Assembly: GCA_918026815.1 (NCBI GenBank) | Contig: CAKJVC010000092.1 | Location: forward strand, 310,001 to 374,000 | DNA: 64,000 nt | Reading direction: 5' to 3' | Source: Chalara sp. BL73 | Lineage: Eukaryota > Ascomycota > Leotiomycetes > Helotiales | Shown: piece by piece, positions 1 through 11,667 of the stretch | How the letters are laid out: each line of letters starts with the position of its first letter | How positions within the stretch are numbered: position 1 is the stretch's first letter | The notes under the pieces: model-generated | Seen by the model: the letters and a program-made list of their open reading frames with translations, nothing else | Told to the model about the DNA's origin: nothing | The model's database searches: none | Made by a program: the position numbers and the translations under genes

Positions 1-31
1 ATGTTCGCGAACGCTAACTAAATTTAATTAG

Positions 32-883
32 GCATTATCATCTAGACGTGAACCAAGGGGCAGATGCTAGGAACAGTGTCCAGGAACCGAAATACCCAAC
101 TACAATCATGGACGATGAACTGCCCGGTAATCATGCTTGTCGTTGGAAAGGAGCCGGCTGCGGCAAGACTTTCGGTAGCGAGGAGACTCTCCAGCAGCAC
201 GTACTTGAGGAGCATATCAAGACCTTGGAAAAGACAAAATTTGGATATCTCTGTGAATGGGACGGCTGCAAACGAAAAGAGAAACCCAAAGCTGCGGGTT
301 TTGATCAACGTTCAAAGATTGAACGGCATATGTACACGCATACTGGCTGTAAGTCGTTACATCTAAAAGTTGCCATTCTATTGAATTAGCTGAAATCTAA
401 TTGTAATTACCAGATAAACCATCCAAGTGCGATATATGTGGTGCCAGATTCTCCGCTGATCAGGCTCGAGATCAACACGTTCGAAGTGCTCACACCAAAG
501 AGAAGCCATTTCAGTGTTCATACTGCCCTAAGAGATTTCCCCAACAGAGCGCGTGGCTTATGCATGAGAGAACTCATACTGGAGACAAGCCGTTGAAATG
601 CGATGTCTGTGGACAGAAGTTTGGGGAGTCCTCTAATCTTGCAAAGCATAGGAAGACACATGGTGTCCAAGGAAGGTAAAGAGAGCCACTCATAAGGCGC
701 ACATTTACTAGAAGTTGACGCCCATATAGCTTTACTTGTGCATTCCCTGGCTGCGGCAAATCATTTGTGAGGGCCAATCAGCTGAAAATGCACCAGAGAG
801 AACACCGCGACTCTTGCTCAAGATCTATAGCTGGTGAAACGAGCACTGAGTTGAGTACAGATGTGGAGGAGAATAATGTTTGA
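32..883 (+). CDS. C2H2 zinc-finger transcription factor, Zap1/ZafA-like (3' part; 5' end outside window)
   Basis: The window opens inside an intron: a branch-point-like GCTAAC at 13 and an acceptor TTAG ending at 31. Exons are 32-348, 414-675 and 730-883; phases join exactly. The product has six C2H2 fingers. The first two are atypical (CRWKGAGC...H...H and CEWDGC...H...H with a stretched spacer), followed by three classical TGEKP-linked fingers (CDICGARF, CSYCPKRF, CDVCGQKF) and a last finger CAFPGCGKSF. The order of two W-containing fingers followed by linked fingers, with GESSNLAKH in finger five, resembles the DNA-binding end of yeast Zap1 and Aspergillus ZafA, zinc-responsive activators. 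That assignment is an inference from motif order; a Gli-type or other multi-finger factor is possible. The N-terminal activation region lies outside the window. Confidence 0.8.
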
Positions 884-3425
884 TGTACTGCCTTGCACCG
901 CCAGTCATTGAGGATCGAGGAGATATGCCAACGTAACATCGTAATTAAGAGTTGCAAACTGCTGCCAATTTGGCGCATCATGGGGTACTATAGCGCTTCG
1001 AAATGCAAGATACCCTGGCTTCAATATAGACTTTAATGAAACCCCTTTTTAACGATTTACCTTTTGTGAAGTCTCTGGATTCTGCTCGATATCTCTATAG
1101 ACCGTGAATGATCTCCAGTCTAAACCAGCCTCTAGGTTCTCGCTCCTAGACTTTAGCAAAGAGAAACGATATTTCCCGAATCACCTTTCTGTCAAAGCAA
1201 GGCAGCAATAGGAAATCCTCATACGGTAATATATAACTAGCAGTCTTGTATCTTCCTAGGATTTTTGGAAGAAATGAGTTCGATGCCTTAGCTTGCCATT
1301 CTCTCAACTCTACCTAAATCAATCACCATGCGAGGCTTAATTTATGCTTGGTTGACAGTGAATTTTCACTTTGACAAAGGCCGAAGTGCGTTGAGCAAGT
1401 CTATAAGCAAAGGGCATTGTCCTCTTTAACAAATCCTTACATTAATCTAGACTTAAGTAGTGTTAAAATAAAGGTTTGTTGAGAAGTGAATGTTCTCATA
1501 CATCTACGTGTGCACTATTTTTAGGTGCGACTCCTGCTACCACTGTTTAAACAGTGTCAAATTGGAGCCAATGAATCCAAATCAATACAAAATGTGATAG
1601 TTTTGGGAGGATAACCCCCTAGGGCACTCAGAATCACGCAAGAAGGGGATGGATATGGAGCATGGAAGGGTTATTCTTTTCACGTGTTCTCCAAAACTGA
1701 TGAAGAACGACATATTTTTGCAATTTTGGATTTTATTAATATGTATTAATATGTATGAATAGATAATGAAGACGCATTAACATGGCAACGACGCCCGATG
1801 AAACAATAAGAATAACGGCGGTAGTGATACTGACTTCATTGATACAACAGTTATGAATGTTGACAGAACATCCTAAATATGAACCCTCCATACATACTGC
1901 TCGAAGAATACTAATTGACGTGTATGAGTGAAAACTCTACCATTACCCCATGATAAGCTTGGAGATGGTCGTGGTGATAATTAAAGGTCCATATACTTTG
2001 ATCTTAGGTGAAGCGAAGGATATGCACGTCAAGTCTGGTCTTTGCAGAACCCTTTCATTATGATCAGCACCCCAAACATTAATACTTGAATTTGAGGTTA
2101 TTCAATAATATCCCTACCCGGTAATTGATCCGCAGACTATAAAGGAGCCCACTTTTGCTACTGATACCACCTTAGATGGCCATACGCAGCTTTATGGAGG
2201 TGCTTTGATCTAGCTAGCAAGTACCCAATCCCCACTAGATGTTTTAACCTGCACGTATTTACGAACCCGTTCTGAATACCGACAGAGCCACCGAAGAGAG
2301 TGACGGAAGGAAGTAATCAATTCTTGGCCTGTAGAGTTATGGCACCCACTCTGAACCTCTTTCTGTAATGGATGCAAATAGTATTTAAGACGCAACCTAA
2401 ATATTGCGAAGCACATGAATGAACCCCCCCCCCCCCCCCCTGTGCAAAAAGGCTACATGTGTCCTCAATGGCTAGTGCCTTAAGATGGAATAGCTATATG
2501 GATCTAGACTTCTTTCCCAAAAGCCTATGTGTCTTGGGAGAGAGAAAATTATATGAGTTCTTCCAAATTCCCTGGTTCGTGGACAAGCTGCCGCAAAGTA
2601 CTTGTAGGCTGAGGCAAATGGTGTGGTGTACTTTTCATGTGTGAACCCAGCTCTGATGGCGCACATTTCGTTACATCCAAGTTAGAGTTAAACATGTCTA
2701 GAAAGCTTGTATTTCCGGGTAAGAAACAGAAGACTTTTTATGCCAATAACAATACTGCCTTTCTGTGAATGCAAGGCCAGATAACACAATTATTATATGT
2801 CTATGCCTAATTATAACGGCATGTTGGGTTATGATAAGATCTTGAGGGACATAGATTGATATACTAATATTTACCGCTAATGAAAGTTGAAATGCAGACT
2901 GAAATGGGAATCATAGAGAAGCGTTTCAAATCAAGCTCGAGGGTAGCTAAAATACTAAACCTATGTATTTCAAAAATATTCTACAGGCCGAGGCTTGTGG
3001 AGCGATTATAGAGATAGCTGTGCTTTGTAGATGAAACACGTTGAACCTTCCACTAAGAAGGTTTGAATAGGCTTGGAACGGGGTGTGGTTTAGAATTAGG
3101 TGGCTTTCACATCGTCCTCGCAGTGTGCCTGAAAGAGGGGAAGCCTGCCTTGAGAACCTTGAGATCATAGTTTCGAGATTCTGGGTTGCAAAGTCCAAAC
3201 AGGTTCCCATACTCTCTTTGGTGAGAAGCGTCTATCTCTGCTGTTGATTCGACCAAATGGTAAAGCATTCGTTCACATGCATATAAAGACGGAGTCTTGC
3301 TTCAGTCGTGGTTTATTGAGTTGGCGCCCATGCCAGCTATGCTATTTTCCATGATACACCCTGCCTTAAAAACCAAAGACATTGTCAAAAGAGCCATGCG
3401 AAAAATCAATCCCAATTCCAGTCCT
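884..3425. other. intergenic desert between the C2H2 gene and RPL35
   Basis: About 2.5 kb with only short chance ORFs on both strands and no domain I recognise. It holds the shared 3' flanks of two convergent genes and is AT-rich in places, with a 17-C homopolymer at 2424-2440. I see no tRNA, transposase or terminal repeats. Confidence 0.6.
2424..2440 (+). repeat. C17 homopolymer
   Basis: A run of 17 consecutive C residues in non-coding DNA. The length is likely variable between isolates and sensitive to sequencing error. Confidence 0.95.
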
Positions 3426-3967
3426 TCATGCCTCCGCCTATTCAAGAATCAGTTTCGTGTCCAAATGCGCCCTCTCAAAATATAGATTATAATCGTACCT
3501 TGATAGCGTATTTGCGCTGAGGGAAGTGGGTGGTTCTCTTGGTGGTCTTGGCTAGCTTCTTCTCGCTCTCGTGCTTGGACAAACGTCTTCGAATAGCCCG
3601 GGTCTGCTTTGGTCGGAGGTCGAGGGGTAAGTACTTCTTTCCCTTGTAGAAAAGGCGGAGTTGCGCACGTTGGTTGGCGTTGATGACTGTAAGGACCTTT
3701 GCGACTGATTTTCGGAGATCGTGGCTACATTTCGAAGATAAGTTAGTCTGCTGTTCTGCCTTTTCCCCTCTGTACTTTCTCTCCCAATTCTTCGCGGACC
3801 TCTATCCTGGAAAATACGTACATTTTCACAAGCTTAGCAGAAGAGCCTCCAGCAACTTTCTGGGTCCGAAGGGCTCCCAATTCCAACTTAAGTTCTCCCA
3901 GTTGTTTCTGCAGTTCCTCTTTTCCCTTGCCCCAGAGCGCTGTAGTCTTCACTTTTCCGGACGACAT
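3426..3967 (-). CDS. RPL35: 60S ribosomal protein L35 (uL29)
   Basis: Component of the large ribosomal subunit near the polypeptide exit tunnel. Exons (on the minus strand) are 3822-3967, 3499-3724 and 3426-3437, giving 127 aa, the usual family length. Recognisable stretches are [16 protein letters not shown] across the first junction, then [38 protein letters not shown] and the tail FPQRKYAIK. The last exon is only 12 nt (Ala-Glu-Ala-stop). The donor GTACGA after AIK and acceptor AATAG before GCGGAGGCATGA fit a real intron; without splicing the protein would end in VRL, less like the family's AIKA-type end. Start is the ATG at 3967. It diverges from GOS1 across about 216 bp. Confidence 0.95.
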
Positions 3968-4183
3968 GGTGAAGGATGTTGGTTGTGGTTGTCGAAAACA
4001 ATTTCGATTGACTTTCTTCTCATGAACAATTATTGTAGTGTTTCTTCGTGGGCATGCTTAGCGAGCGGAGTTACAATTAGCCGATGCCGGCCCCATTTTT
4101 ACGCCAAGACACGGCTGAGGCTCATGAGGACATGGGCCAAACGTACCGAAGGAAACACTTCATCAAGTAGCAAAGTACAATAA
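3968..4183. promoter_or_regulatory. divergent intergenic region RPL35 / GOS1
   Basis: The 216 bp between the two start codons must contain both promoters and 5' leaders. I see pyrimidine-rich stretches on the RPL35 side but no motif I can name with confidence. Confidence 0.5.
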
Positions 4184-4965
4184 ATGGCTTCCTCTACAGG
4201 AACTGGATGGGCTCAGCTCAGGCAGCAAGCCCGTTCGCTAGAAACTCAGGTATCATTATTTGACATATCTGAAGCATTTCTTAACTGACTAGTTTTAGAC
4301 AGAGACTTTGTTTCACACTTACTCCCAGTTTGCGGCTGTTCCGAATATTCCACCGAAAGCTTCTGAAGACGAGAAGCAAACAGAATCAAAGTTACAGGAT
4401 ATCCTCGAAAAGGTGGGATTGTTGGCTGTAGACATTGGCAGAAGCGCTAACGTTAAACCAGCGCGAAACCCTGATATCACAGCTATCGCGCCTGTTAGAC
4501 TCGGAAGCATCCCTTACGGCCTCCGCTACCAAGCAAAACAACCTCGCACGGCATCGAGAGGTTTTACAAGAACATAGACGGGAACTGACCCGTCTGAAAT
4601 CGCAAATACAGGAGGCCAGAAATCGTGCAAATTTACTGAACAATGTGAGGAGCGACATCGATGCCTATCATTCGAATAATCCAGAGGCGGCCGAGGCGGA
4701 TTACATGCTGGGCGAAAGAGGTAGAATAGACAATAGTCACAATATGGCCGACAGTGTCCTAAGTCAGGCGTATGCTGTCAACGAAAGCTTCAACCTACAG
4801 AGAGAAACACTGGCAAGCATCAACCGGAGGATCACAGGAGCTGCCAGCCAGGTACCAGGCCTAAATAGTCTGATAGGAAGGATATCGGCGAAGAAAAGGA
4901 GAGACGGGATCATCATGGGAAGCTTTATTGCTCTCTGTTTTCTTACATTTTTATATTTCATGTGA
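4184..4965 (+). CDS. GOS1: Golgi SNARE Gos1 (GOSR1 family)
   Basis: Qb-SNARE of ER-Golgi and intra-Golgi vesicle fusion, 227 aa. Exons 4184-4249, 4299-4412 and 4462-4965 join in frame. The start MASSTGTGWAQLRQQARSL is typical of the family. It is followed by heptad-rich helices, a SNARE helix (roughly residues 140-195, containing NESFNLQRETLASINRRI and QVPGLNSLIGRI), and a single C-terminal membrane anchor (IIMGSFIALCFLTFLYFM) that ends the protein, as expected for a tail-anchored SNARE. The stop lies about 90 bp from the ATP10 stop on the other strand, so the two transcripts probably overlap at their 3' ends. Confidence 0.95.
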
Positions 4966-5056
4966 ATGGACATTGTGGCACGGACAGCACGGCGTTCAGG
5001 AGGACATGGAGCAAGAATGTTGTATTGTACAATTATGGGTATATCCGGTGCAAAAA

Positions 5057-6155
5057 TCATATATGAGCCTTGGGTGCTTTCTTGGCCTTTGCAGATGCTA
5101 CTTTCTTTTGAGCCTCCGCCTCTGCAGCTTTTGCTGCTCTGCTGGCCTTTTCGAGTTTTATTTCCTCAACCAGTTTCCTGACACCACTGACCAACCCGCT
5201 TTTCTCGTCTCCTTCAGCAGGTCCGCTTGCAGCCCACCTGATCCTACATCGATCATCCAAAAGATATGTGTATGCAACCTTGAGATTCAGGTATCCGATA
5301 GCTTCTCGAATATGTTCTGGTACATTATTCTTGACCAAGAAATAACGACCCCAGTTCTCTTCACCAAGCTTCGCTCTCAGCCCAGGCATAAATAGTTTAA
5401 CAAGGGCGTTCTTGAGCGGATTCTCTTCTACATTTATCCGAACGAGCTGTGCCGAGCCTGAGCTGCTCTTGAGAATCTGGTGAAGCTCAGGGTTGTTCTT
5501 CTCGTCTGTAAACGTATTTGCTTGACCTTCAGCCCACGCACTGCTATACACGCTGACCACCGATACTTTACCTTCGAAGAGCGGTGTCGTGTCTCGATAC
5601 CCCTTATCTTTATGTAATGTCTGTCCAAAATAATTTGGGAAATATTGCGCAAAGCCAGCTTTGAAGAGTCTTGGAGGCGCAAGGAAAGATTTGCCGTTAT
5701 GTAATCGCATGTTACTCCAATCTCGGAAGTAGGGAGTGGCCATTTTCTTTGTTCTGCACAAACCACTAGTTAGTACTCAAGCCTGATAGTTCCATGATAC
5801 GACTTTCTTACAAATCTTTCCGCTTTTCAATATGCTTGTCATAATCAACAAAATCATCCCTCCTCTGTTTCAACGACCTTGTATCGATTCCTGTATTCTC
5901 GCCTGCGGCTGGTGGTTGAGGGAGACCAATTGGCCTGTCTAGCGGTTTAGGTACGAATTCTGTCACTGCTTTCCCATATGATCGAGGAGCATCTAGAAGA
6001 ACGTCTGGTTTCGGAGAAGGTGAAGCAGTTAATGGTGCCTGCTTCTCAGCCAGGTATCGGTATGAGCTGCTGAAGGTCCTCCATTGACACGCTAAACATG
6101 CTGCGGCATCGAATTGGGCATTCGTTTGCCTCAGCGACTGTCGTGTAATGAACAT
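5057..6155 (-). CDS. ATP10: mitochondrial ATP synthase assembly factor Atp10
   Basis: Inner-membrane chaperone for subunit 6 (Atp6) assembly into the Fo sector of ATP synthase. Exons are 5812-6155 and 5057-5753 on the minus strand (346 aa); the join reads KRKDL-TKKMATPYFRDW. The N-terminus, rich in Arg and Ser with few acids (MFITRQSLRQ..., WRTFSSSYRY), looks like a mitochondrial presequence. The conserved Atp10 body includes YFRDWSNMRLHNGKSF, FPNYFGQTL, VKNNVPEHIREAIGYLN and YLLDDRCRIRWAASG, the family's C-terminal signature. The tail is a charged Ala/Lys helix ending KKAPKAHI. It is divergently paired with another mitochondrial gene, the branched-chain E2. Confidence 0.95.
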
Positions 6156-6381
6156 GCTGCTAATCCTAGCTTTCTGGGCTCTATTGCATGTCCCGATTCG
6201 AAATCACCAAAAATGATAAATACGTGCGAATGATAGTGGGTCTTAAGGTTACCAGCGGTTATCAGCGGCCCCGGATTTTGTTTGTCCCACCTCATATCAC
6301 CCCTCCATGCCCCAAAACCTTCAGTCATATTTTCTATAGTTTTTCTTTTCAAGAAAAATAGAACTGAAATTGTGCTTGAAG
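6156..6381. promoter_or_regulatory. divergent promoter region ATP10 / branched-chain E2
   Basis: Only 226 bp separate the start codons of two nuclear genes for mitochondrial proteins, so they must share a bidirectional promoter. No named element could be assigned by eye. Confidence 0.5.
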
Positions 6382-7866
6382 ATGCGTCCTCAAATCTGCT
6401 CACAATTGTGCTCAAGGCAATTGCGAATGCTCCAGCACAGTTCTCGCAAGAACTCTTTTGCTAAACGTCTATTTCATGCTTCAGTAAGACGCCAAATTAT
6501 AAAGCCATTTCTGTTAGCAGATATAGGAGAAGGTTTCAATCTTGTCTCTCAGCGGGTCTATGGTATGTGCTAACAAGCTATAGGAATTCGGGAATGTGAA
6601 ATTATACAATGGTTCGTAGAGCCGGAAGCCAGAGTAGAGGAATGGGACAAGCTATGCGAAGTCCAGAGTGACAAAGCTTCTGTCGAGATCACAAGTCGTT
6701 TTGCTGGTGTTATAAAGAAACTTCATTACGATGCTGGGGATATGGCAAAAGTAGGCCAGCCGCTGTTGGACATTGATATACAGGGTGATATCAAGGACAA
6801 GGATCTGGCGGCTTTGACAGGAGAAAGTCCCGAAGTAGACACCAAGGCTCCAGTGAAAGATGTACAAGAACCTTCAACGGCCAATTCAGACCAAAGCATA
6901 CCGCAAATCGCTCAATCGGAACAAAACTCAAAACCAAAAGGAACACATGCAACATTAGCAACCCCTGCAGTCAGGCATCTTACAAAAGAGTTAAATGTTA
7001 AAATAACGGACATCAATGGCACAGGTCGAGATGGCAGGGTTCTAAAAGATGATGTCTATCAGTTTGCAAAACATCGAGATCTAGCGGCTTCATCAAACGG
7101 AAAGATGCCTTCTCCATTGGAGACTACCAGCGGACCTCAGATAGAGACAGCAACGCAACTATCCAATATACAGTCACAGATGTTCAAGAGCATGACTAGG
7201 TCACTTACTATACCTCATTTTCTCTACGCCGACGAAATCAATGTCTCAGAGCTCGCGGAACTGCGTCAACGGCTAAACAAAATACTATCTAAATCACCCG
7301 TCAACGATATTACCAAACTCTCATACCTCCCTTTCGTTATCAAGGCAGTCTCTATGATGCTTCACCATTACCCTATGTTGAACGCTAGAGTGGACGTCGA
7401 CCAGAACTCCTCTAAGCCAGTGCTAGTAATGCGTAGCCAACACAATATCGGCGTAGCAATGGACACACCCACCGGCCTCATCGTCCCCGTGGTCAAGAAC
7501 GTCTCGTCCCTCAACATCCTCTCCATCGCCGGCGAGCTCTCGCGGCTGCAATCTCTTGCGGCAGCCGGGAAACTCGCCTCGCAAGACCTCAGCGGCGGCA
7601 CCATCACCGTCTCCAATATTGGCAGTATAGGAGGCACCTACGTCTCGCCTGTAATTGTCGAGAAGGAGGTGGCTATCCTCGGCATCGGGAAGATGCGTAC
7701 GGTTCCGGCGTTTGACGAGCAGGGACAGCTGGTGCGGAAACAGGCGTGTAACTTTAGCTGGAGCGCCGACCACCGGGTCATTGACGGCGCGACCATGGCC
7801 CGTGCCGCAGAGCTTGTCCGGGGGTTCCTCGAGGACCCGGATAGCATGGTCATTCATCTTCGATGA
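6382..7866 (+). CDS. dihydrolipoamide branched-chain acyltransferase, E2 of the mitochondrial BCKDH complex
   Basis: Core E2 of branched-chain 2-oxoacid dehydrogenase: transfers the acyl group from lipoamide to CoA in Val/Leu/Ile catabolism. Exons 6382-6532 and 6584-7866 give 477 aa. Residues 1-45 form a basic presequence (RRQIIKPF precedes the domain). The lipoyl domain starts LADIGEGIRECE, with the lipoyl lysine in SDKAS (about K81). The peripheral subunit-binding domain lies near residues 176-212 (ATPAVRHLTKEL to GRDGRVLKDDV). The acyltransferase domain carries NIGVAMDTPTGLIVPVV, GGTITVSNIGSIGGTY and the active site SADHRVIDG near the C-terminus (His about 447). DIGEG and IRECEI point to the branched-chain enzyme rather than pyruvate or oxoglutarate E2. 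Confidence 0.93.
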
Positions 7867-8548
7867 GATCAAAAATAGCACGACACCGACACTGACGCTG
7901 GCACCATGCCAGTTGCCGGAGATATGTGGTGCGACCGTAAGCTGCTGATATCCGTAGATGCGGAGGTCTCACCGCTCGGGATGTGCTGTGGGGTGGGTTG
8001 GTCACATTGCCCTCGTAAGATGGAGGTGCAGATTCTGGGGAGTTTGAAGAACTTGGAGAAAGCTCAGCCTCAAGTTGTGTAAAGTGATGCGCTGTCACGT
8101 TACGCTGGGGGTAGATCATCTACCCCGCAAAGCTGGGGAAAAAGAGCGGCGGTAGAACCTAGAACATAGATCTATCTAGCTAGAACGGAAAAAGCAAATA
8201 AAAAGGGAAAAGTATATGACGTCTGGGAAGCTTTGACTGATCCGTCATTTCTATATGCATGTGTCTTGTGATGATTAGTCTAGTAACTCGTTACTCCATA
8301 AACCGAATCCGGTGCCAATCCCAATGCGACCCAAAGTTGAAACGCTGCCCAACGCCGTTTTTTTTTTGGGATCCCTTGTACTACATCTCATGATGCATGC
8401 GGGCCCTTCCAGAAAAAGCAAATCAGCTCGATCCAAGCCTGGTTCGCTGACCCTAAAAGCTTCAATCGGTCAACACCGTGGCCGTAAGAAGCGAAGCGCA
8501 GATCTCCGTTCCATTTTCCGTCAAGCTAATATCCAAACAAAGTGCAGG
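7867..8548. other. convergent intergenic region, no gene seen
   Basis: About 680 bp between the 3' ends of the E2 and gluconokinase genes. It contains short chance ORFs only and should carry both polyadenylation sites. Confidence 0.6.
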
Positions 8549-9285
8549 TCATGAATCCTGTACGAGGGTGGCTTGGACGGCCGCCTCAACCTTCGCCAGC
8601 GCATCACGCTCAACCTCCTCGATGGACCCGCTCACATCCACCGTGATAACGTCTTTCTCCTGTTCTCCGGGCTCCTCCAGCGCGAGGAACTGGCTGTGCA
8701 CCATCGCGGCGCCCATGTAATGTCCTTTGCGCTCCGCGACCCGTTTGACGAGCACCTCCTCGCGGGCATGTAGGTAGACGAAGTGCACCATGACGTCGTG
8801 GTCGTAGTAGGCAGCCACGCGGATGACGTCGCGGTACTTCTTCTTGAGGGCCGAGCAGGTGAGGACCACGCCTTGGTGGCCGGCGGAGAGGGACTTCACG
8901 GATGCGTCGCGCAGGGAGGCGAGCCAGTCCCAGCGGTCTTCGTCGTTGAGGGGAATTCCTTTGCTCATCTTTTCGACATTGGCTGCGGAATGGAACTGTG
9001 TATGGTTAGTATGTATTGGGAGCGTAATCGTAGAAGATAACGTACATCATCACCTTCTAGGAAGGGGAGGTTCATGGACGTTGCAACGAATTTCGCAACA
9101 GTGCTCTTTCCGCAGCCTGCTGGGCCGGTGATCAGCCAGATGTGTTGATGCTCGGTCGTTGGTTGTTGCGAGGCAGAACTGGGGATGCCGTTGCTCATCT
9201 TGTCTGATGGGGCGGTGGAGATTGGGAGATGATCCGTTGCTGAAATTTGTTGACCCATTGTTGCGCGATTCTCGTAGGAAAGCAT
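8549..9285 (-). CDS. gluconokinase
   Basis: Phosphorylates D-gluconate to 6-phosphogluconate, feeding the pentose phosphate pathway. Exons 9046-9285 and 8549-8995 (minus strand) give 228 aa; the join reads EGDD-FHSAANVEKM, the conserved substrate segment of the family. A P-loop GPAGCGKST sits at about residues 54-62. Other family stretches are GIPLNDEDRWDWLASL, VLTCSALKKKYRDVIR and GHYMGAAMVHSQFLALEEP. The ~45-residue N-terminal extension is Ser/Thr-rich and unlikely to be conserved. A second in-frame Met (residue 10) or Met30 could be the true start. Confidence 0.92.
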
Positions 9286-9735
9286 TGCACTTTTATAGGA
9301 GATGGCTCTTAGAAGCAGGAGGTTTGGTGTTTCCGATACAGCAATGAGATAAATCAGAGGCTCTAAGATTGTTTCTGAGTCACTAGACTAGAGAAGGTCT
9401 ATGTTGATCCAACACACACAGCCGGGGTTTGTGTGGAAGGAGTTTCGTTGTAGGCAAGGGAGGAATAGGAGTAATAGTAGCAGTAATAAGTGTATTTTAG
9501 GTTCTGGCAACTTGCCAATTGATAAGTGAGCAATAATGCGGGAAACGGAAGTACAGAAGAATGCACAGGTGAAGTGAGACAAGATGAACGCAAGAAGCTG
9601 TAAAGAGAAGAAATTCCACGAAGATGCTAGTTGGCGCGGGGGGGGACCCGATCTTTTTTAGTGAGGCTTTATAGAAGAGGGCTAACGTCGGTTGTACAGC
9701 CTTTTTAAACTTCTTTCAATCCCCCCCTTGGAGAG

Positions 9736-9779
9736 AGAGTGAGTGAGTGTGTGTGCGTGTGGGAGAGAGAGAGAGAGGC
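9736..9779 (+). repeat. GA / GT compound microsatellite
   Basis: Alternating GAGAGA, GTGAGTGAGT, GTGTGTGCGTGTG and GAGAGAGAGAG blocks in non-coding DNA upstream of the gluconokinase gene. Confidence 0.85.
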
Positions 9780-10059
9780 GTGTGAGCCCATGTCATAGAC
9801 CCCACACTAAGCAGCGTCATTAGTGTCGTCTGCTCCGTAAGGCGAACTAATATCGTACTTAGTGTGGTCGGTGCAGGTTTCATATATGCCTCAATAAATA
9901 ATAATATAGTACTGTAGTAATGCGGTCATCTAAGTTGCAGCAGGTTATACATTTCCCAAGGACTCTATTGAGCATGGATGCATCCCCATTGGCTGACCAA
10001 CCTGTTACTAGTCGGGGATTGCAGTGGTGCCAATGTGCAGCCGGCAAGAGGAGGGGAGA

Positions 10060-10222
10060 AGGGTAGAGGACTTGTTTAGGAGGGAAAGAGGGGGGGGGGA
10101 GATGCAGGATGTGAGAAGCGTGGACAATGGAAAAAAAAAAGAAAAAAGAAAAAAAAAAGAGAGAGAGAGGGAGAGAGAGAGAGGGAAAAAGAAAGAGAAA
10201 GAGAGAGAAGCCAGATCCAAGG
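10060..10222 (+). repeat. long polypurine tract (GA- and A-rich)
   Basis: Roughly 160 nt almost entirely of A and G on the plus strand, including G9, A-rich blocks and (GA)n. It is strongly strand-asymmetric and resembles sequences able to form triplex (H-DNA). ORFs through it encode only Lys/Arg/Glu or Ser/Leu/Phe runs. Confidence 0.85.
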
Positions 10223-10408
10223 GCGAGAGAGCAAGCAGGCTGCCGCGGGGGTGGTAGGATCAAGAACAGGGGGAAGGAGGGGCGAAATGGTCAGAGCTGA
10301 TGGGGAAGTTCCAGGTTGGGGCTGGTAGAGGCGAAAAGGGGAAGCGGGCCGGGGAGATTTTGGGGCGGTGGTGGTGGTTTAGATTTTGGACGTTTTTGGT
10401 CTTTTAGA

Positions 10409-10448
10409 GGAAAAAAAAAAATGAAAAAAAAAAATGAAAAATGAAAAA
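10409..10448 (+). repeat. A-rich repeats with ATGAAA interruptions
   Basis: A block of A10-11 runs separated by TG (AAAATGAAAA pattern), non-coding. Confidence 0.8.
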
Positions 10449-10913
10449 TTAAAACCACCTCCCTTTGTTTTTTGGCATTACGTTTGCCTGTTTTCGCTAC
10501 AGCAAAATTTACAGGAAAAGTAACTTACTGTCGGCTGTCTGTGGTCAAATGACCCGCCACTTTTCTTTTCCTCTTGCCCTGGCCTTGACCCTGGCCCTGG
10601 CCATTCCCACTTCCCTTTTCAACCTTTTTTTTTCTGGTATGCTCTACTTACTATACTAAGAAAATTGCTGAGACGGAATTGTTGAGAAGGAAACCCGGGG
10701 GGAAGATCCGATGCGGCGAGCGCCTATTCCACCTTTCGTTCCCTATCATTGGGGAATATTAATGATGGTGGCGATCAATCAAGAGCCTGTTGTTGCTGCT
10801 GTTGCTGTTGCTGCTGGACCTTGCTGCACCTTGCTGGTCCAGCCCAGGATGCCATGTGGTAAAGGTGGGGTAGGAGCTAGGTTAGCGTGGGGGGCACCTC
10901 TTGATTATTCTGA

Positions 10914-10930
10914 CGGAGAGAAGGAGAGAA

Positions 10931-10968
<38 letters not shown>
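10914..10968 (+). repeat. (GA)n microsatellite
   Basis: About 55 nt of GAGAAAGAGAG grading into a perfect (GA) run. It lies in the same desert as the polypurine tract. Confidence 0.9.
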
Positions 10969-10971
<3 letters not shown>

Positions 10972-11650
10972 GAGTCGGTGAGTCTCGTCTTCAAGCATAA
11001 CAGCCTCATGACTACGTAGTCCCCCACCCATTGATAGGGAAACACAGTGCACTAGGGGCCACCGCAACCATGGAAACTGCGATATATCCTGTGAACAGAG
11101 CTGACCGGCCTTCGCCGGCTTTTGGCGGCGTATGACAGACGCCCCCTAGCAGTAGCAGGTGGAGATGTGTGGAGAGAAACTTCACGCACACGCATAAACA
11201 CACGCACACACCGCTTGCCGACTACAAATGCTATATCTATACGATGGGATTATTCTCCGAAGACGTACCCACTCCACTGCATTTTCCGTGGATGGGCTCA
11301 TGCTTTGGGAAAATCAAGACCCAAACTCGGTCAGCAGAAAAAACACCCCCCTAAGACTTGCTATGGTATGACAAACCGCATCTTGACCTTGTAGGCTTAG
11401 GGCAAGTCACTCACGCATGTACAAAGTAGACTGTCCCCAGAACCAAACATCCGGGATCTGCGGTTTGATGAATCTCCTAGTGCCCAGGAGTCTTGCCATG
11501 ACCTGACTAAGCTGGATCTAATGAGTATTTCATTATCTCGTTTCTGGAGCAATTTCCATGCGTCAGAAATGTACTTGGCAACAAGGCAACAAACTGCCTG
11601 TTGGCCGACGACTTGGCACAAGGCGTGCACAGCATTGATACTCTGGGGTC

Positions 11651-11667
11651 TTTTTTTTTTTTTTTTT
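11651..11667 (+). repeat. T17 homopolymer
   Basis: Seventeen T in a row in non-coding DNA. Confidence 0.9.

Noticed and set aside
3674..4183. 169-codon plus-strand ORF over RPL35
   Set aside because: Antisense to a clear ribosomal protein gene with conserved exons.
9880..11067. ORFs with RERERERE or SLSLSLS runs
   Set aside because: Direct translation of GA/CT microsatellites.
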